A stretch of 64,000 nt of DNA from Epiperipatus broadwayi. Taxonomy: Eukaryota > Onychophora > Udeonychophora > Euonychophora > Peripatidae. The notes beneath the pieces were generated by a model. That model worked only from the letters and a program-made list of their open reading frames with translations, was not told the origin of the DNA and made no database searches. Location: the NCBI GenBank assembly GCA_028023455.1, contig JAQFVV010006273.1, forward strand, positions 1,304,001 through 1,368,000. Direction: 5' to 3'. Made by a program: the position numbers and the translations under genes. Each line of letters opens with the position of its first letter. The first letter of the stretch is position 1. Positions 1-13,206 of the stretch are shown here, one piece after another.

Positions 1-2492
1 AAGATATGCCCTAGCACGATTTTTCAGGATACTTATAATATAAGCTCTAGTTCAGATTGTCAACACATAGAGGGTCGATGGATATATTGAATTATGAAGT
101 AATGAATGTATAAATACACAATATTATTGACATGAATGCTTTAAATAAATGCTAATACAAATTATATAGTTTTTTTTTTTTATATTTTCATTGTGGTAGT
201 TTTTAGATATTCAAGATAAAAGAAAAATTAGTTTTATTTCTTAAACATTTTTTTCTCCTCTGAAAATTTTTTATTAAAATAATGAAAGTGACTTTAATAA
301 TCTAAGTTTAGCTTAAATTAAATCATCAATCTTTCTCCTAAAGAAAAGTTTTTTTAAAAAAATAACCAAACAGGAATATTACAAGTAATTTCGAAAGTGT
401 TTTCAATTAGTGCATTTGAAAACATATAGATGTAGTTGTGCCATATATGAATCGTCGTAACTCAATATGCTGTATGTTATAATGGACATGCTAAATGTAC
501 ATGTGTGAAATACAGAAACATTTTCTGAAATTTTTGTTGCTTTTGTGTGGATAAACCATTGTTAATTGTAATCATTTTTATTAACACTCTGGTTTTGCAA
601 GTCTTCAATTAATACTTGATTTAATGGTAAATTTAAATGGAATAATATTCTGATTGCCAGATGAGTGCAAAAAAGAAACAGTTATTCCGGCAAGTACAAG
701 AAAGGAATTTGGGAGAGGGGGGGTCCCAAGGTTACAGCTTTCTGTAAAGAGAAGTAGTACTTAAATAAATATTGAATAAATGTAGATTTTTGTACATGAA
801 AAAATAAGACATTCACTGAAAATAAATCTAAGGTATCTTTTGGAGCAAAAATTAATATAAGATCCAATCTTATTTTCAGAAAAACATGGTAAATGGACTA
901 TTAGAAAATCAATAAAAAACTGATATTCTAACTTACTTTCCTTTGTGGGAATAATTCAAAACACAAAATCAAAATTGTACTTTTTCGTAATATTTTGATA
1001 AAATTAAAAAGATTAAAGTCTATAAATACTCCTAAAGTTTTCAAGGAGAAACAAAAAATGTTTTCTTTTTTCATGACAATTTTTCATTCAAAATGAAATA
1101 AGCATTTGTAGAACAATTCAATTTTAAAACAAAAATACAGAACAGTTGGGGTTTAAAAAATATCCAGAAATTAATGTTTCCACATAACTTGTATGCTACT
1201 TCCGAAGTACATACTTACGTGAACAATTGTTACTATTTTCAGAACTTATTTGCATTAATCTTTTGCTATAATCTTTAGCAAGTTTTTTTATTTGTTAAAA
1301 ATTCTTTTCACACTGATATTAATTTTAATTATAAATCAAGGAAACAGAAAACTGATGAAGAATGCAGCATAATTTTTTTTAAAATAGTAAATTTTAAAAA
1401 ATTGCCAAATAGCATCATATGTCAAGAAAATCAAAAATCCTTAAATGAACAAATAGTTTTCATTTAGCTAGAGTTTGCTTCTATCATAACAATGCTATGT
1501 TTTAGTAAGGGTCCACATATAAAAGAAATTATTATTTGAAAAATTTTAAAATTCTTATAAGAGTCTTTTATAAAGTATTAAAGATATACCAATTTTCACA
1601 ACAAAACCAAAACTATTCTTGCTCAACTTTTTTTTGATATGATTTGAGAGTTGTTAAATAATCTTTTGGCTGAAATCACTTCCTTCAAAGAACTTAATCA
1701 CCATAATTGGTAATTTGTTTTCCATCTAACACTTAAAAAATAATTATTCTAATAGTAAAATTTATTTGTGTAAAATAATAAAATTTAATTCTGAGTATTC
1801 ATTCATTCATTCATTTTTAATTAAAAAAAAAAGTGCAAAAAATTTATTTAATATAAATTAATGTTATTTACTTTTTCATTTCATACTTTAAAATTCTCCA
1901 TCCCTATCCCACTTTTAGTAAAATTAAAGTAAATAAAATTTAAAGACCACACAACTAAATATAGAGAATTTTATAATTTTAAATGAATGAAAGGTAAGTT
2001 TTACTATTGTGGATATTTTATTCCAGAATAAACTTTTATTAAGTATTTGGTAGAAAAAAAATCAATTATCATAATTATTTTTATTCTCTTCCCAGTATTC
2101 ACAAGCAATTTTATAATAGATGCACAATGAGAGAATAATAATGAAGTTAATAACCAAGCAAATGTATATTTACAGTATACTGCAGTAATAATAATTTTAT
2201 TTATTTTTCCTATAAAAATTATATTTTCAAAAACATTTATGCAATAATAAAAAGATATGATACATTACTAAAAGCACAATTTTAATATTCTCTCTTTTTA
2301 ATTTTGTCATTGGTAATGGCATTATCAAAAACAATTAAAAATTGGCAAATAAAATAAAACCATAATATAAAGTTGTTACGTACATATGTGTGTTCTTACT
2401 CGCAAGCATCTATACTAATAAATATATATTTCAGGGAAAGGAATGTGATAAAAATTATATCAAATTTTTATAACCATATCTTAAAAACTCAC
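1..2492. other. Intron of CSE1L, no gene seen
   Basis: This A+T-rich stretch lies downstream, in gene sense, of the last exportin-2 exon found here. The splice donor at 2,487-2,492 (GTGAGT on the minus strand) opens an intron whose acceptor was not found. I looked on the minus strand for the next conserved exportin-2 peptide and saw nothing similar, so that exon probably lies beyond the left edge. Short open frames here look random. No repeat family was recognised. Confidence 0.6.
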
Positions 2493-2587
2493 CCCATGTG
2501 TTCAATTAAACTGTTAAGAAGATAAAAACCTTCATGATCATTTTGTTTGGAAGCTAATAACTTCTGACAGACTCCTAGAATTCCACT
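2493..2587 (-). CDS. CSE1L: Exportin-2 (CSE1L/CAS) internal exon, fifth of five in window
   Basis: Exportin-2 is the importin-beta family receptor that returns importin-alpha to the cytoplasm in complex with RanGTP. This 95-nt exon encodes 31 codons plus two bases. It reads SGILGVCQKLLASK, then QNDHEGFYLLNSLIEHM, close to the human stretch around KLIASKANDHQGFYLLNSI (compared from memory). The minus-strand acceptor is AATAG before AGTGGA, and the donor is GG followed by GTGAGT. It starts in phase 0, as required by the end of the preceding exon at 15,644, from which a 13,056-bp intron separates it. It ends after two bases of a Gly codon. No stop or frameshift is present, and the protein would form part of a HEAT-type helical repeat. 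Confidence 0.93.
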
Positions 2588-4045
2588 CTATTAAAAAAAA
2601 AAAGATTTTATACATAATTGAGTGTATCTATATAAATTTGTTCAATTACACATCTAAATAAAATGTAAAAAATAAACAAGCATTAGATCTTTACATCAAT
2701 TAAATATGCAAAGTTAAAATAATAGTGTGAATTTCTTCAAAAGTCTAATCAAGCATGCTTTTTAGACTTCTAAGGATAATATTAATAGCATAAAGAAGTC
2801 ATTTAAAACTTTTTTAAATACATCAAAATAATGAATAATATTTGATTAATATTTCCAATTTGTTGAATTACCAATAAGAGCTTATGTGGAATTTTAGCAA
2901 TAATATTTTTAGAATTCAGGTTACCCCTCCTTCTTCAAATGAGAAGTAATTTATGTACTTTAGCTTTTCACTTTCCAGTCAATTGCTGTTATAAATTCTA
3001 AGAAGTATATAAGATATTAATAAGATACATAAAACATAATATCTTATTCTAGTTCACTTGCATGTGTATTATAATAACAATCTGAGCTTACACTTGGTAA
3101 TTTAAAGCGCAAAAATAAAGTTCAAATGATCATTAACTGAATACTGCTAGACAAGATGATCCCACTGACTGCTTATGCTTTATTCACTTCCTTATATGTT
3201 TAATGCTAAACAATGAACCATATATACAATGTAAATTAAATAACAATTTTCCTGTTTACAAAAAACTCACAACAAAAAGTAAGAATGAGAAGATAATAAT
3301 TTTACAATATCATCAAATAATAAAATTATTTTATCGGAGCTATAGAGATAAATTGTTTTTTGAAATTTATGGATAGTTTTGACAACAATCATTTAACATT
3401 CCTTATAAAAATTCTAAGACATTCATTAACAGTGACATCATAGTCTTTGATTCCTAGTTAAGAAAAATAAAAAATTTAGTCAAAAAAATAAAGATAAACT
3501 GCTTTGCTGCTATGTGATATTGTTTTTTGGTAATTAACTGTATGATAAATAAATCAACAGAAATCTTTAAATCGTAATTAAGAAATGAGAGCTTGTGTTT
3601 TTCTCATTAACTAAATCAGGAATATTAGATAAAATGAAACAATATTTCAAGCATTATAAATTGTACATGGAATAGTAAAATATGTTTGTAAACAGGAAAT
3701 ACAAACTCTTGTTTTCATTAATAAAGTGCTACAGAATAATTAGTGAGATTTTTGAGGTCTTAAGTTTTTAATTTATTTAAAGTGAATATATTATTTATCT
3801 TTATTAAATATATTCACATAAAAATACACTTTAGTATATATTGTAACAGAATAAAAAGTTGCCCTACATATTTGAGAGCATTTTATAACTGACATAAAAG
3901 ATAATGATGAAATAACCCTTATTATTACCCTTAAAGTTAGAGCACCATTTGACACAGGATAAAAATGAGGGTATATTCTTTTTTTAATGCACCACAGATT
4001 AGATCAGACAAAATAAAACTATAATAGAGTGATCCGCTTTAAATA
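2588..4045. other. Intronic A+T-rich DNA, nothing recognised
   Basis: This is part of the 13-kb intron between two exportin-2 exons. It is A+T-rich with scattered short homopolymers. No coding similarity, RNA gene or clear repeat was seen. Confidence 0.5.
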
Positions 4046-4298
4046 ATAACAATCAATCCTTAAGCATTAACAATCTCAACCTGTAGTCAAGACAAAATCC
4101 TTTAACAATAAAGGTGGTACTACTTAAAGAGTGCAATTTGACCAAGGAGAGTGAAATTAATAATACAAAAAAGTTTAAACAAACATCATTAATCAGGAAA
4201 ATATAACCTGTTCTGAAAGCAGACTCATAAATAGTCAATTATAACTTCCAGACTCCGAAAGCAGATTAATAAATAATCCTTTATAATTTCCAAATTCC
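4046..4298. repeat. Partial foldback-arm copy plus 42-bp tandem duplication
   Basis: Positions 4,046-4,117 are a diverged direct copy of the left arm of the foldback element at 4,307-4,602, sharing words such as ACAATCTCAACCTGTAGTCA. Immediately after, 4,215-4,256 and 4,257-4,298 are two diverged tandem copies of a 42-bp unit beginning GAAAGCAGA. A 61-residue open frame across this region is not a gene. Confidence 0.6.
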
Positions 4299-4306
4299 AT
4301 ATAAAG

Positions 4307-4602
4307 TATATATTTACTATGATAATAAAGCCAATTATTCAAGGCTTAATAGGATTATAAATGTAGATGATAACAATCAACCCTTAAGCTATCAACAATC
4401 TCAAACTGTAATCAAGGCAACCTCCTTTAACAATGAAGGTGATGCCAACTTTATATATAATCTGATATGTTTATATTGTTAAAGGAGGTTGCCTTGACTA
4501 CAGGTTGAGATTGTTAATAGCTTAAGAGTTGATTGTTATCATCTACATTTACAAACGTATTAAATCAATAAATAATTGGCTTTATTGTATTAGTAAATAT
4601 AC
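4307..4602. repeat. Foldback (inverted-repeat) MITE-like element
   Basis: The left arm (about 4,307-4,434) is the imperfect reverse complement of the right arm (about 4,474-4,602), separated by a loop of about 40 bp. Both arms contain TGTAGATGATAACAATCAA and, towards the loop, a TTTAACAAT / ATTGTTAAA pair. The structure would fold into a long hairpin, as non-autonomous DNA transposons do. No target-site duplication could be fixed because the outer ends are degraded. Confidence 0.7.
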
Positions 4603-4609
4603 CGTTTAA

Positions 4610-5856
4610 TTATGCCCTGCAAATTGGGGCATCATATGTGTGTATGTTAACCTCTGCGTAACAGGCCAGGCAATTCCACAAGAGACAGGGAACACATCTC
4701 ACTACGGTCTTTTGGTAGGATGCTGTCAATGGTGCGATAAAATACGTAACATGATTATATCTACCTCAAATGGGCTAGCTCTGTATTTACTCATTAAATC
4801 TAGATACAATTCAGACAAATTCATCCACATTCTCACCCCCCCCCCCCTTTCTGGCTGTTATACCTCAGTATTCAAACTAATGGAGAATTTTGCCTTTTAC
4901 TCTCTTCAGGGATGAACTTATCCAAGTTAACAACTGCTGCACTTCTATATAGGTTACAATTTAAATATCCACCCAAATAGATTTCAGTATTATTATAAAA
5001 GTGAGGTGTGGGTATAGGCATATCCTAGGTTACCAGTTGATTAGTGAATGAAAGATGATTTTAATAAACTAGAGACTAGTTTGATATGAATAAATTCTAC
5101 ATTTATTAGATAACAAAACAAAAGTAAAAAAAAATTAAAACTTTTTAACAAGATAAAACAGTATAATTATATGTGTCAAGGATGGATTTCTACCATATCA
5201 ACAATTGAATATATTTACGATTCCAAACCCTGACCCAATGGTAGAATGCATGACATAGCATGAATAATTTACAAAGCCAAAAAAAAAAAAAATTCATTAT
5301 TATTACAACGACCGCGAAGCTAACTAACTAATTTAAGATATGCTGGTACATTTGCAGTAGCATCATCATCCAACTCAGATTAAGTGTTTAATCTTCTTGG
5401 GGCCCACCTATCTATGTATAATTCTCTATTGCTGACAGAAAAGAGCATCTGCAATAAAAGATTAGTCATTTACACTGAAAAAATAAACATATAACGATTA
5501 TTAGTTAACAACAAACAAATAATGTAAACCCTGACATATAATAAGTGTGTGCACTTAATATGGAATAATCTTAAAGATCTTAACTTATCCCATATTATGA
5601 TGATCAATGTCAAGTCGCAACTGAGGGAAACAAACAAAAAAAAAAAACACTTATCTAATTTAATGATTCCCCCCTCTTTTTGTTGCTTTCACTTATAATG
5701 GACTCTTCCAAGTTATAAACATTTACACTTCCAAGTGCAGAAATAAAAATAATATTTTTTTTTTTTTTACAAACATATATATATATGGTAAAAATACATA
5801 ACAAAATCAAAGCTTTCATTAAATCATCTTGGTTAATATTCATGAGTTTGGCAACA
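4610..5856. other. Intronic DNA, no gene recognised
   Basis: A slightly richer patch at 4,620-4,980 holds a 91-codon open frame on the plus strand, interrupted by a C-rich run near 4,838. It has no recognisable domain and I do not call it a gene. The rest is A+T-rich intron with small imperfect hairpins, for example near 5,555-5,600. Confidence 0.45.
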
Positions 5857-5980
5857 ATGTCCTTTATGGGTGCAATCTATCTATTTTGAGACTACTCTCC
5901 TTAGGTAAAATATTCATCATGTCCTTTATGGGTGCAATCTATCTATTTTCAGACTACTCTCCTTAGGTAAAATATTCATC
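5857..5980 (+). repeat. 62-bp tandem duplication, two copies
   Basis: Positions 5,857-5,918 and 5,919-5,980 are two head-to-tail copies that differ at one base (TTTTGAGAC versus TTTTCAGAC). Such high identity suggests a recent local duplication within the intron. Confidence 0.9.
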
Positions 5981-8085
5981 ATTCGTTGGAATCCTTACAT
6001 AACTTGCTCGAAGTAATATTGCATCAATTCTCTCCCATTGCTCTTTCTCTCAATCCATGTAGACATTTGGTGTAGGACTACTGATATTTCATAAGGCATT
6101 ACACGAGTAAGCAATCGAAGTTACTGCACTTCCAGGAGCAGAATAATGGCACTAGTAATTTAGCCAGAATACATTGCACAGTAATTTATAATAAATTAAA
6201 TTTTCCTTATTTGCGCTTTGGCATTTAATGGTTTTATAAGTAAGAGAAATTACTTGATCATTTTGTTTAATTGATGGCGATGTTTTATTCCTTTTCTGTT
6301 AGTGTTTGAATAATATTGTTATTTCTCCAATATTTTGAAAACAATTCACATATTTTATTAAGCCACACAAATTTATCAAATCTTTCTTAATTCAAACATC
6401 AATTTTAATTTATGATTTTATGCTAATAAACTCATAGCCAGAATATTCAATCAAGGCATCTATTTTCCTTTGCATTCGAAAATTCAGTCTCACAATGTTG
6501 AATTTCTATAGCTAATGCATTATTTTTTAAAAAAAGAAAAGAGAACGAAAATGAACTGGGTTTGCTTTTATACTGACCTTAGTTTCCGGTATTTGATATA
6601 TCTTCCATTTCCTCCAATATTTCTGCAGTTGCCTACTGTTGTGTAAATTACCTTGGTAGTGGTTAATTTAAAGAATTACACAATAGAATTCTAATTTTAT
6701 TTTTCACCCTTGGGTTGCCTAGTGATTAGCTTGACATTGGGTCATCATTATGCTTACTTCGTGACATATATTACATTAATCATTAGTTAAATCATTTCTT
6801 TGAAGTGTTTAATTCTATTAACTTTCATTAACTGGGCTTAGTTTATTGTGACATTTATTTACTTTGATATTTAACAGAGTAAACATTCATCGTAAATGTA
6901 TAGATATGCTTAAAAAGAAAAGATAGCATATATTCAATCACTTATTAGTTAAGCTTATGTTTTGAATGGGTTTAATAGTATGGATTAATATAGGATGGTT
7001 TTGTGGGGTTGTCAGTTACCCTAACAGCTGTTAAAACCTCAATCATTTAGGTAGCATTTGTAAAGATCGAAAATGTGCAATGAAATAATAATTCTACTAT
7101 AACCTGAATAAAACATAGCTCAGTAGTTGGTTACCCTATGCAATAGAATGAAAATGATCCTTGAAATTGAACAACATTTATAAATGAATAAAATGTAAAT
7201 AAAATAAAATAATACAAATTCTATAATACCCATAAACATTATTATTCGTAATGAAATAAATATAATATACTAAACTAAATAAATACCAATCAATAAATAA
7301 TTATATAGTACTTAATACAATACTTTACTGAATCACATATCTGAACAAAACAGTGATGATAATTTTTATTATAGCATTAGTTCAGACAGACTTTAGAATA
7401 AACAGATAATAAACAAGACAATCATTTCCGATACCCTAGATATAAACTTTATTTAAAATAGATCAAAATAAAGCAATTAAATCAATTACCATTATCCCAA
7501 AATAATGACCTATGCTTAAGATGGATCTCACAATTGAATGAAACCAATAACTCCTTATTAAACAGCTAAGTTCTAATATACCCAACTAATCAAACATTGC
7601 TTATAAAAATACAAACCTATACTAAAATTTAAAAATATTCATATTTAAATAAAATAATTCATGAATGACTGAGATAACAACTTTATTATGTCTTATAAGT
7701 TTACAATTTTCATAATATCTAAATAGACATATGACTCCTAGTTTAATAAAATGATAAATAATATTAACTCAGCCATGCTGTACTCATATTAATTTACTAT
7801 TACTAATGACACTATTTATAACAGGAAACTTCAAAAGGATAAATAATAAATTATATTATCTCACCCGTGCTATATCTTATACTGACTTTACTCTTACTAA
7901 TTAAGCTAATTGTAATAAAATAAAATACTTAATAATGATGTAATATCAATGAATCTATTAGATAATCTTAAATCTATAATATTCAATAATACCAGTGTAG
8001 ATAAAAAACAGTAGATTTCTATTGGATATTTACTTAAGTACAATTAACTAATCATGTTTTAAATTTCCTATAACTAAATTATTAA
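5981..8085. other. Intronic A+T-rich DNA, nothing recognised
   Basis: This is intronic sequence between the 62-bp duplication and the RTE insertion. I see no coding similarity on either strand and no well-defined repeat. Confidence 0.5.
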
Positions 8086-9604
8086 AACAGTATATTCATC
8101 ATCATCATCAACCATTATCAATCCACTGCAGGATGAAGGTCTCTCCAAGTTCAATCCATCTTTTCAGATCTTTAGCTTCTTCTCCATATCATCCCTGCAT
8201 ACTTTCTTATTTCATCCATCCATCTCATATGTGGTCTCTTTCTAGGTCCTTTACAATCTCTTGGAATCCAGTTTAAGATTTCAATTGTCCATCTATTATC
8301 ACCTCTTCTACTTCAGACTTTTAATTTTTTTCAATGAGATTAGTAACACCTGCTTGTTCTCTTACCCAAATATTGCGTTTTCGATCTCTTCTTGTTACTT
8401 CCAACATGCATCTCTCCATACTTCTTTGAGTGATCTGAAGTCTCTGTATTGCTTTTCTATTAAGTGACCAAGTCTCAGATCCATAAGTAAGAATTGGTAA
8501 AGCACATTTATTAAAAACCTTCCTTTTCAAACACATAGGCATATTTCCTTTTAGTATCAAGTTATTTCTACTAAAAGCACTCCAACCAAGTTTAATTCTA
8601 TGATTAATTTCATTCATTATGTTTCCATCTGTATTAATAATCTGACCAAAGTATTTGTAACTGTTAACTTTTTTCTAATTCATCATAATCGTTCTTTATT
8701 TTCATATTTTGAGAAAATCCATTAAACATTACTTTAGTCTTTTTAACATTTATCTTTAGTCCCATTTCCTACTTTCATCTGATAACTCTTGCAACATTTC
8801 CTGCAGCTCTAAAGCATCATTTGCAAAAACAACTACATCACCTGCAAAATCTAAATGACTTAAACAATCTCCATTTACTTTCACTTCTTAAGCTACCCAT
8901 TTTAATCCACAAAATATTTCTTGCAGCACTGCTGTAAAAAGTTTTGGAAATATGGAGTCATCCTGTCTTACACCTTTCTCAATATTGAATTTTCCAGTAT
9001 CATTATGTAATCTAATTGTTGCTGTTCCATTTTTATAAATAATCTTTAAAATATGACGGTATCCTGGATCTATACCTTTATGATCCAATGCTTTAATCAC
9101 TGAAGAAATGTTTATAGAATCAAATGCCTTTTCATAATCTACAAATCTAAAGCATAATGGCAACTCATATTCATTTGTCCTTTCTATAACTTCTCTCAAT
9201 ACCTGGATATGATCTACTGTACTAAAACCACTTTTAAATCCAGCTTGTTCTCTTGGTTGGTGGAAATCCAATGTTCTCTGTAGACAAGTTGTGATTATCT
9301 TGGGTAAAAATTTTGTATAAAACTGATAAAAGGCTGATAGGTCTGTAATTTCTAATATCTTCTGTATCACCTTTTTTAAATATTAATATTAATATTGCAT
9401 TCTTCCAATCAACTGGTACATCTTTATCATTTAGATTGCTATATAACTTTGCTAAAAACTTTTCTATTTCTTCACATGCTTCTTTTAATATATCAATTAT
9501 AATTCCATCATTACCTGAAGCCTTTCCTTTCTTCATACATTTAATTGCATGTCTCACTTCTTCATTTAAAATTCTGGGCAATTCGGAGGATGTAACAGTA
9601 TATT
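8086..9604 (-). mobile_element. 5'-truncated RTE-type LINE with 11-bp target-site duplication
   Basis: The element occupies about 8,097-9,593 on the minus strand. Its 3' end carries a (CATCAT)n tail next to a CCACTGCAGGATGAAGG motif, typical of arthropod RTE elements. It is flanked by AACAGTATATT at 8,086-8,096 and again at 9,594-9,604, a perfect 11-bp target-site duplication expected from target-primed reverse transcription. The 5' end stops in the linker upstream of the reverse transcriptase, so the endonuclease half is missing, which is ordinary 5' truncation. Several stops and frameshifts show it is dead, though the clean duplication means it is not very old. Related copies lie at 16,478-24,610 and in both arms of the palindrome. 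Confidence 0.9.
8321..9581 (-). pseudogene. RTE reverse transcriptase, broken fragment
   Basis: Three open pieces carry the protein similarity. At 9,234-9,581, MKKGKASGNDGIIIDILKEA and NYRPISLLSVLYKIFT are the finger-region motifs. At 8,888-9,370, REQAGFKSGFSTVDH, VDYEKAFDSI (palm motif A) and GVRQDDSIFP (normally GVRQGD-like) follow. At 8,321-8,617 is the C-terminal region with LTYGSETW and QRSMERCMLEVTRRDR. The metal-binding FADD box, read near 8,836-8,852, appears as FAGD, so one catalytic aspartate has become glycine. Frame changes between the pieces and stops in between make it a pseudogene. The 62-residue plus-strand frame at 9,436-9,624 is its antisense shadow. Confidence 0.88.
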
Positions 9605-11971
9605 ATAACAATCAAAACATATAAAAAGAATTATTTAAAATAGATTTACAATCCACATTGACTAAATTTAAATATAATAAAAGCAAATCCTTCTGACTTA
9701 TAACAGAACAAAATATAGTACTATGAACTCTATAACTGAATAAGATTAAGATCTTAATAATCAATCACGAATTCAATACAGTACTTATCTAATCAATAAT
9801 TAAATAAAACACACAAATATTTGATTATGATTATTACATAAAGTTTATAACTAGTCAGATAATATTTATAGAATTCAATACAAAAAAAAATAATACAACC
9901 ATACTTACTTATTAATACTATGATTTGATTCCTGGATTATGGGATATAGTTTCAAATAAATTTTTAGGATTATACAGTTTATATTGTCTCATTCGAATAT
10001 AATTCATCTATGAATTTGTATTGCACTCTTGAACAATAATTATACAAGTTTATTTGATTTAAGTCAAATTAAAATTTATTAATAAATGATTATCAATTAT
10101 ATAATAAAAAAAATCTATGATGAATAGATTGTAAACAATCTATATGTAGACATAAAATCTAATTGAATGTACAATAAATCATTAATTAATCATAATTTCC
10201 TATTTATATATGTGATTGTAATCTTCAATTATTTAATAACATATAAGAAATATATATTTATGTATCACAAATGTGTTGTGGAACACTCATAATTTCCAAA
10301 ACACAAGAGAGTTTAATATATATAAATCTTCTTATATACTTTATATAAAATATATATATACAAAGATCAATTATTAATATAAATTTAAGAACAAAATAAA
10401 GTTAATATTGAAGTTAATTTATAATAATTAAATAAAAGAAATATTTTTGAATATTGAAATAATTACTATACCACAATATATGAGTTTAAACTTAGGAAAA
10501 ACATAACGCTTTCATATTTTTGTATGTGAATAGATTATGATTTAACTTAAAATTATATATATTTATCAATAAATACATTTTTCAATGAAGAAAAATAAAA
10601 ATATATATCAATAATAATGACAAATATAAATAAACAATCTCAACGAGTCTTTAAATACTGTATTCCGAGCATGGCATCACAGTTCCAATGTCTATATTCC
10701 AAACTACAAAACCAATAGTATGTCTTTATTCCAGACAATATATAATGTATATGCGAGAACTTTAAATTCAAAGTACATTTTACTGATTCTGATATTTTAT
10801 GTATATCTAAATTATTCTTTTAAATAGTAATTATTTGGTTCAAATAATGTTACACATATAAATATTATTTTATATTTACAATGATATGAAGAAATATCCT
10901 TTTATGAGCAAGTATTATTTAAAAATAATATGAATGAAAAACCATTTAATGAATTGATTTAATAAAATAACATAGCAAGTAAATATGACTCCTACACACC
11001 TTTTGATGTTTGTATTTTGTCTTTAAAATATATGTAACATCCAAGAATAAAATATTCTAATGGTTTATGTAATGAAGCAATTTTGATGATTTTTCTTTTT
11101 ATAATAAATTTGGCATTTTCCCATAAAATTTTATCAATAAGTTGCCGTGGTCCATGGGCAGCCAATATTGTTTCCTACCCCTCTATTTTGTTAAATCAAT
11201 TATATACTTTTAAGGTAAATAAAGAAAGATCATACAAAGAAATTTATACGTGTTTTCATTTTAAAGCAAAAATAAGAGAAGCACAAGAGCAAACTTTTCA
11301 GTTCTATTTATAAGATTTTCTTGTTGTTGTTAGTGTAACTATAGCAATTATCTATAGTCACTCACTCAGCCTTTTCAGGTAGCATTCTACTAATAAAATC
11401 GTATTATTCACCAAATAAAAATAAATATTTTAGAATTATTACATACAATAAAAATTCATGTTTTACAATATCAATACCATTTTTCATTTCAACAACAAAT
11501 AAAAAATTTATATTATATTTTCAATGTATTACACTGGAAATACACTTTTATACATATCTCCTAATATAATATTACACAAATAAAAAAGACAAATATATTT
11601 GAAATAATAAACACTTATTTGTATTGTTTATAATTTACTATCATGAATGCAGTAACAAACATGAGCACATAAAAAAAAATAGTAATAATTTCATCCAAAC
11701 CATATACTTTATTATTCACAGCAATGATTTAAAATCTACTTTGGCCATGAATATGAGGATAAAAACTTCGAAAGTACTAGACCTGGATTAATTTACTTTG
11801 ATTGTTTTTGTTACCACTAACAGCTTCTTTACCCAGTGTGTTAAAGCGCTTGTATATATTATTTTTCTTTTAAAAATGAATAAAATCAATTTATAATCTT
11901 ACAAAACATTTAATAATAAACCATTTTATATTAATATTATTGTTGTGATAGCAATATAGTTAATATTTCAT
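9605..11971. other. Intronic A+T-rich DNA, nothing recognised
   Basis: This is extremely A+T-rich intron. A 76-codon plus-strand open frame at 11,083-11,313 has no recognisable domain and no neighbouring exon signals, so I leave it uncalled. No clear repeat structure was seen. Confidence 0.45.
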
Positions 11972-13206
11972 AAGTTAACATATTAAAACAGGCGAAACTC
12001 TCCATATAGTAGTGGCACTCAATGCAAGCCAGAGTAATCAGAATGCCAGAAGGCTTATGCATAAAATCCCTATCTAGTGCCTACTCATTCAATATCCCCA
12101 GACTAGTTTCTAGCTTGTGGCTTTTGTCAGTGAGGAGCCTTGGATCTAAGAGCATTGCACCTAGATCTTATGATCAAATGCAACTCTCCAGCAGCCACCT
12201 TTTATCTCTACTTAACTACAAAACTATGAAAATAAAATTGAAACCACAATATTTTCAATCCAAGCTCATTAGCTTATATAGTCATATAGATCTGAATTCA
12301 GCTCAGTATCCATACATTTTGGTGTCTTTGGTTCTTTAATAATCATATCCACCACTATCCTATTAGGCAGAATTCATATTAAACCACTAAACATAACACG
12401 ATCACCATTTCTTATGCTTGCTTATAACTGTTTTTAAACTGGCAAAACTCTATATACAGTAAGTAATGCCAAGGCTTGTGCATAAAATCTCTATCTAATG
12501 CCTATTCATCCAATATTCCCAGACTAGTTTCTAGCTTATGACTTTCATTAATGCTCTCAGATCCAAGCCAGAAGCTAGAAACTAGTCTGGGAATATTGGA
12601 TGAGTAGGCACTAAATAGGGATTTTATGCACAAGCCTTCCGGCATCCATTGATTACTCTGGCTTGCACTCAGTGGCACTACTGTATGGAAAGTTTGCCTG
12701 TTTTAATAACAGTTATATGAAAGCTTAAGAAATGGTGATCATGTCTTTAGTGGCTTAAAACCAATCCTGCTTAATAGCTTAGTGGTGGCTATGGTTATTA
12801 AGAACGAAAGACACCAAAATGTATGGGTACTGAATTGAGTTCAGACCTATATGACTATATAAGCTAAGGAGCTTGGATTGAAAATATTGTGTTTTTAATT
12901 TTATTCTCATAGTTTTGTAGCAAGTAGAGATAAAAGGTGACTGCTGGAGAGTTGCATTTGATCCAAAGATCTAGGTGCAATGCTCCTCACTGAAGAAAGT
13001 CACAAGCTAGAAACTAATCTGGGGATATTGGATGAATAGGCACTAGACAGGCACTTTATACACAAGCCTTCTGGCATCCATTGATTATTCTGGCTTGGAT
13101 TGAGTAGCACTACTGTATGGAGAGTTTTGCCTGTTTTAATAACAATTATAAGCAAGCATAAGAAATGGTAATCATATGATGTTTAGTGGTTTAAAGTTAA
13201 CATATT
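11972..13206. mobile_element. 1.2-kb foldback element flanked by 13-bp direct repeats
   Basis: AAGTTAACATATT occurs at 11,972-11,984 and again at 13,194-13,206, bracketing a block built from one repeat in two orientations. The left part (11,985-12,540) runs in one direction and includes part of a second tandem unit from about 12,390. The right part (about 12,573-13,193) is the imperfect reverse complement, with shared words such as CCAGACTAGTTTCTAGCTT and GGCAAAACTC. The inversion point lies near 12,556. No transposase is present, so it would be non-autonomous, like Foldback-type DNA transposons. The 13-bp flank is longer than most DNA-transposon target duplications, so its class is unsettled. 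The 105-codon frame at 12,022-12,339 lies inside the repeat and is not a gene. Confidence 0.75.

Noticed and set aside
12022-12339. 105-codon plus-strand open frame
   Set aside because: It lies wholly inside a foldback repeat whose other copies have stops, and it has no domain.
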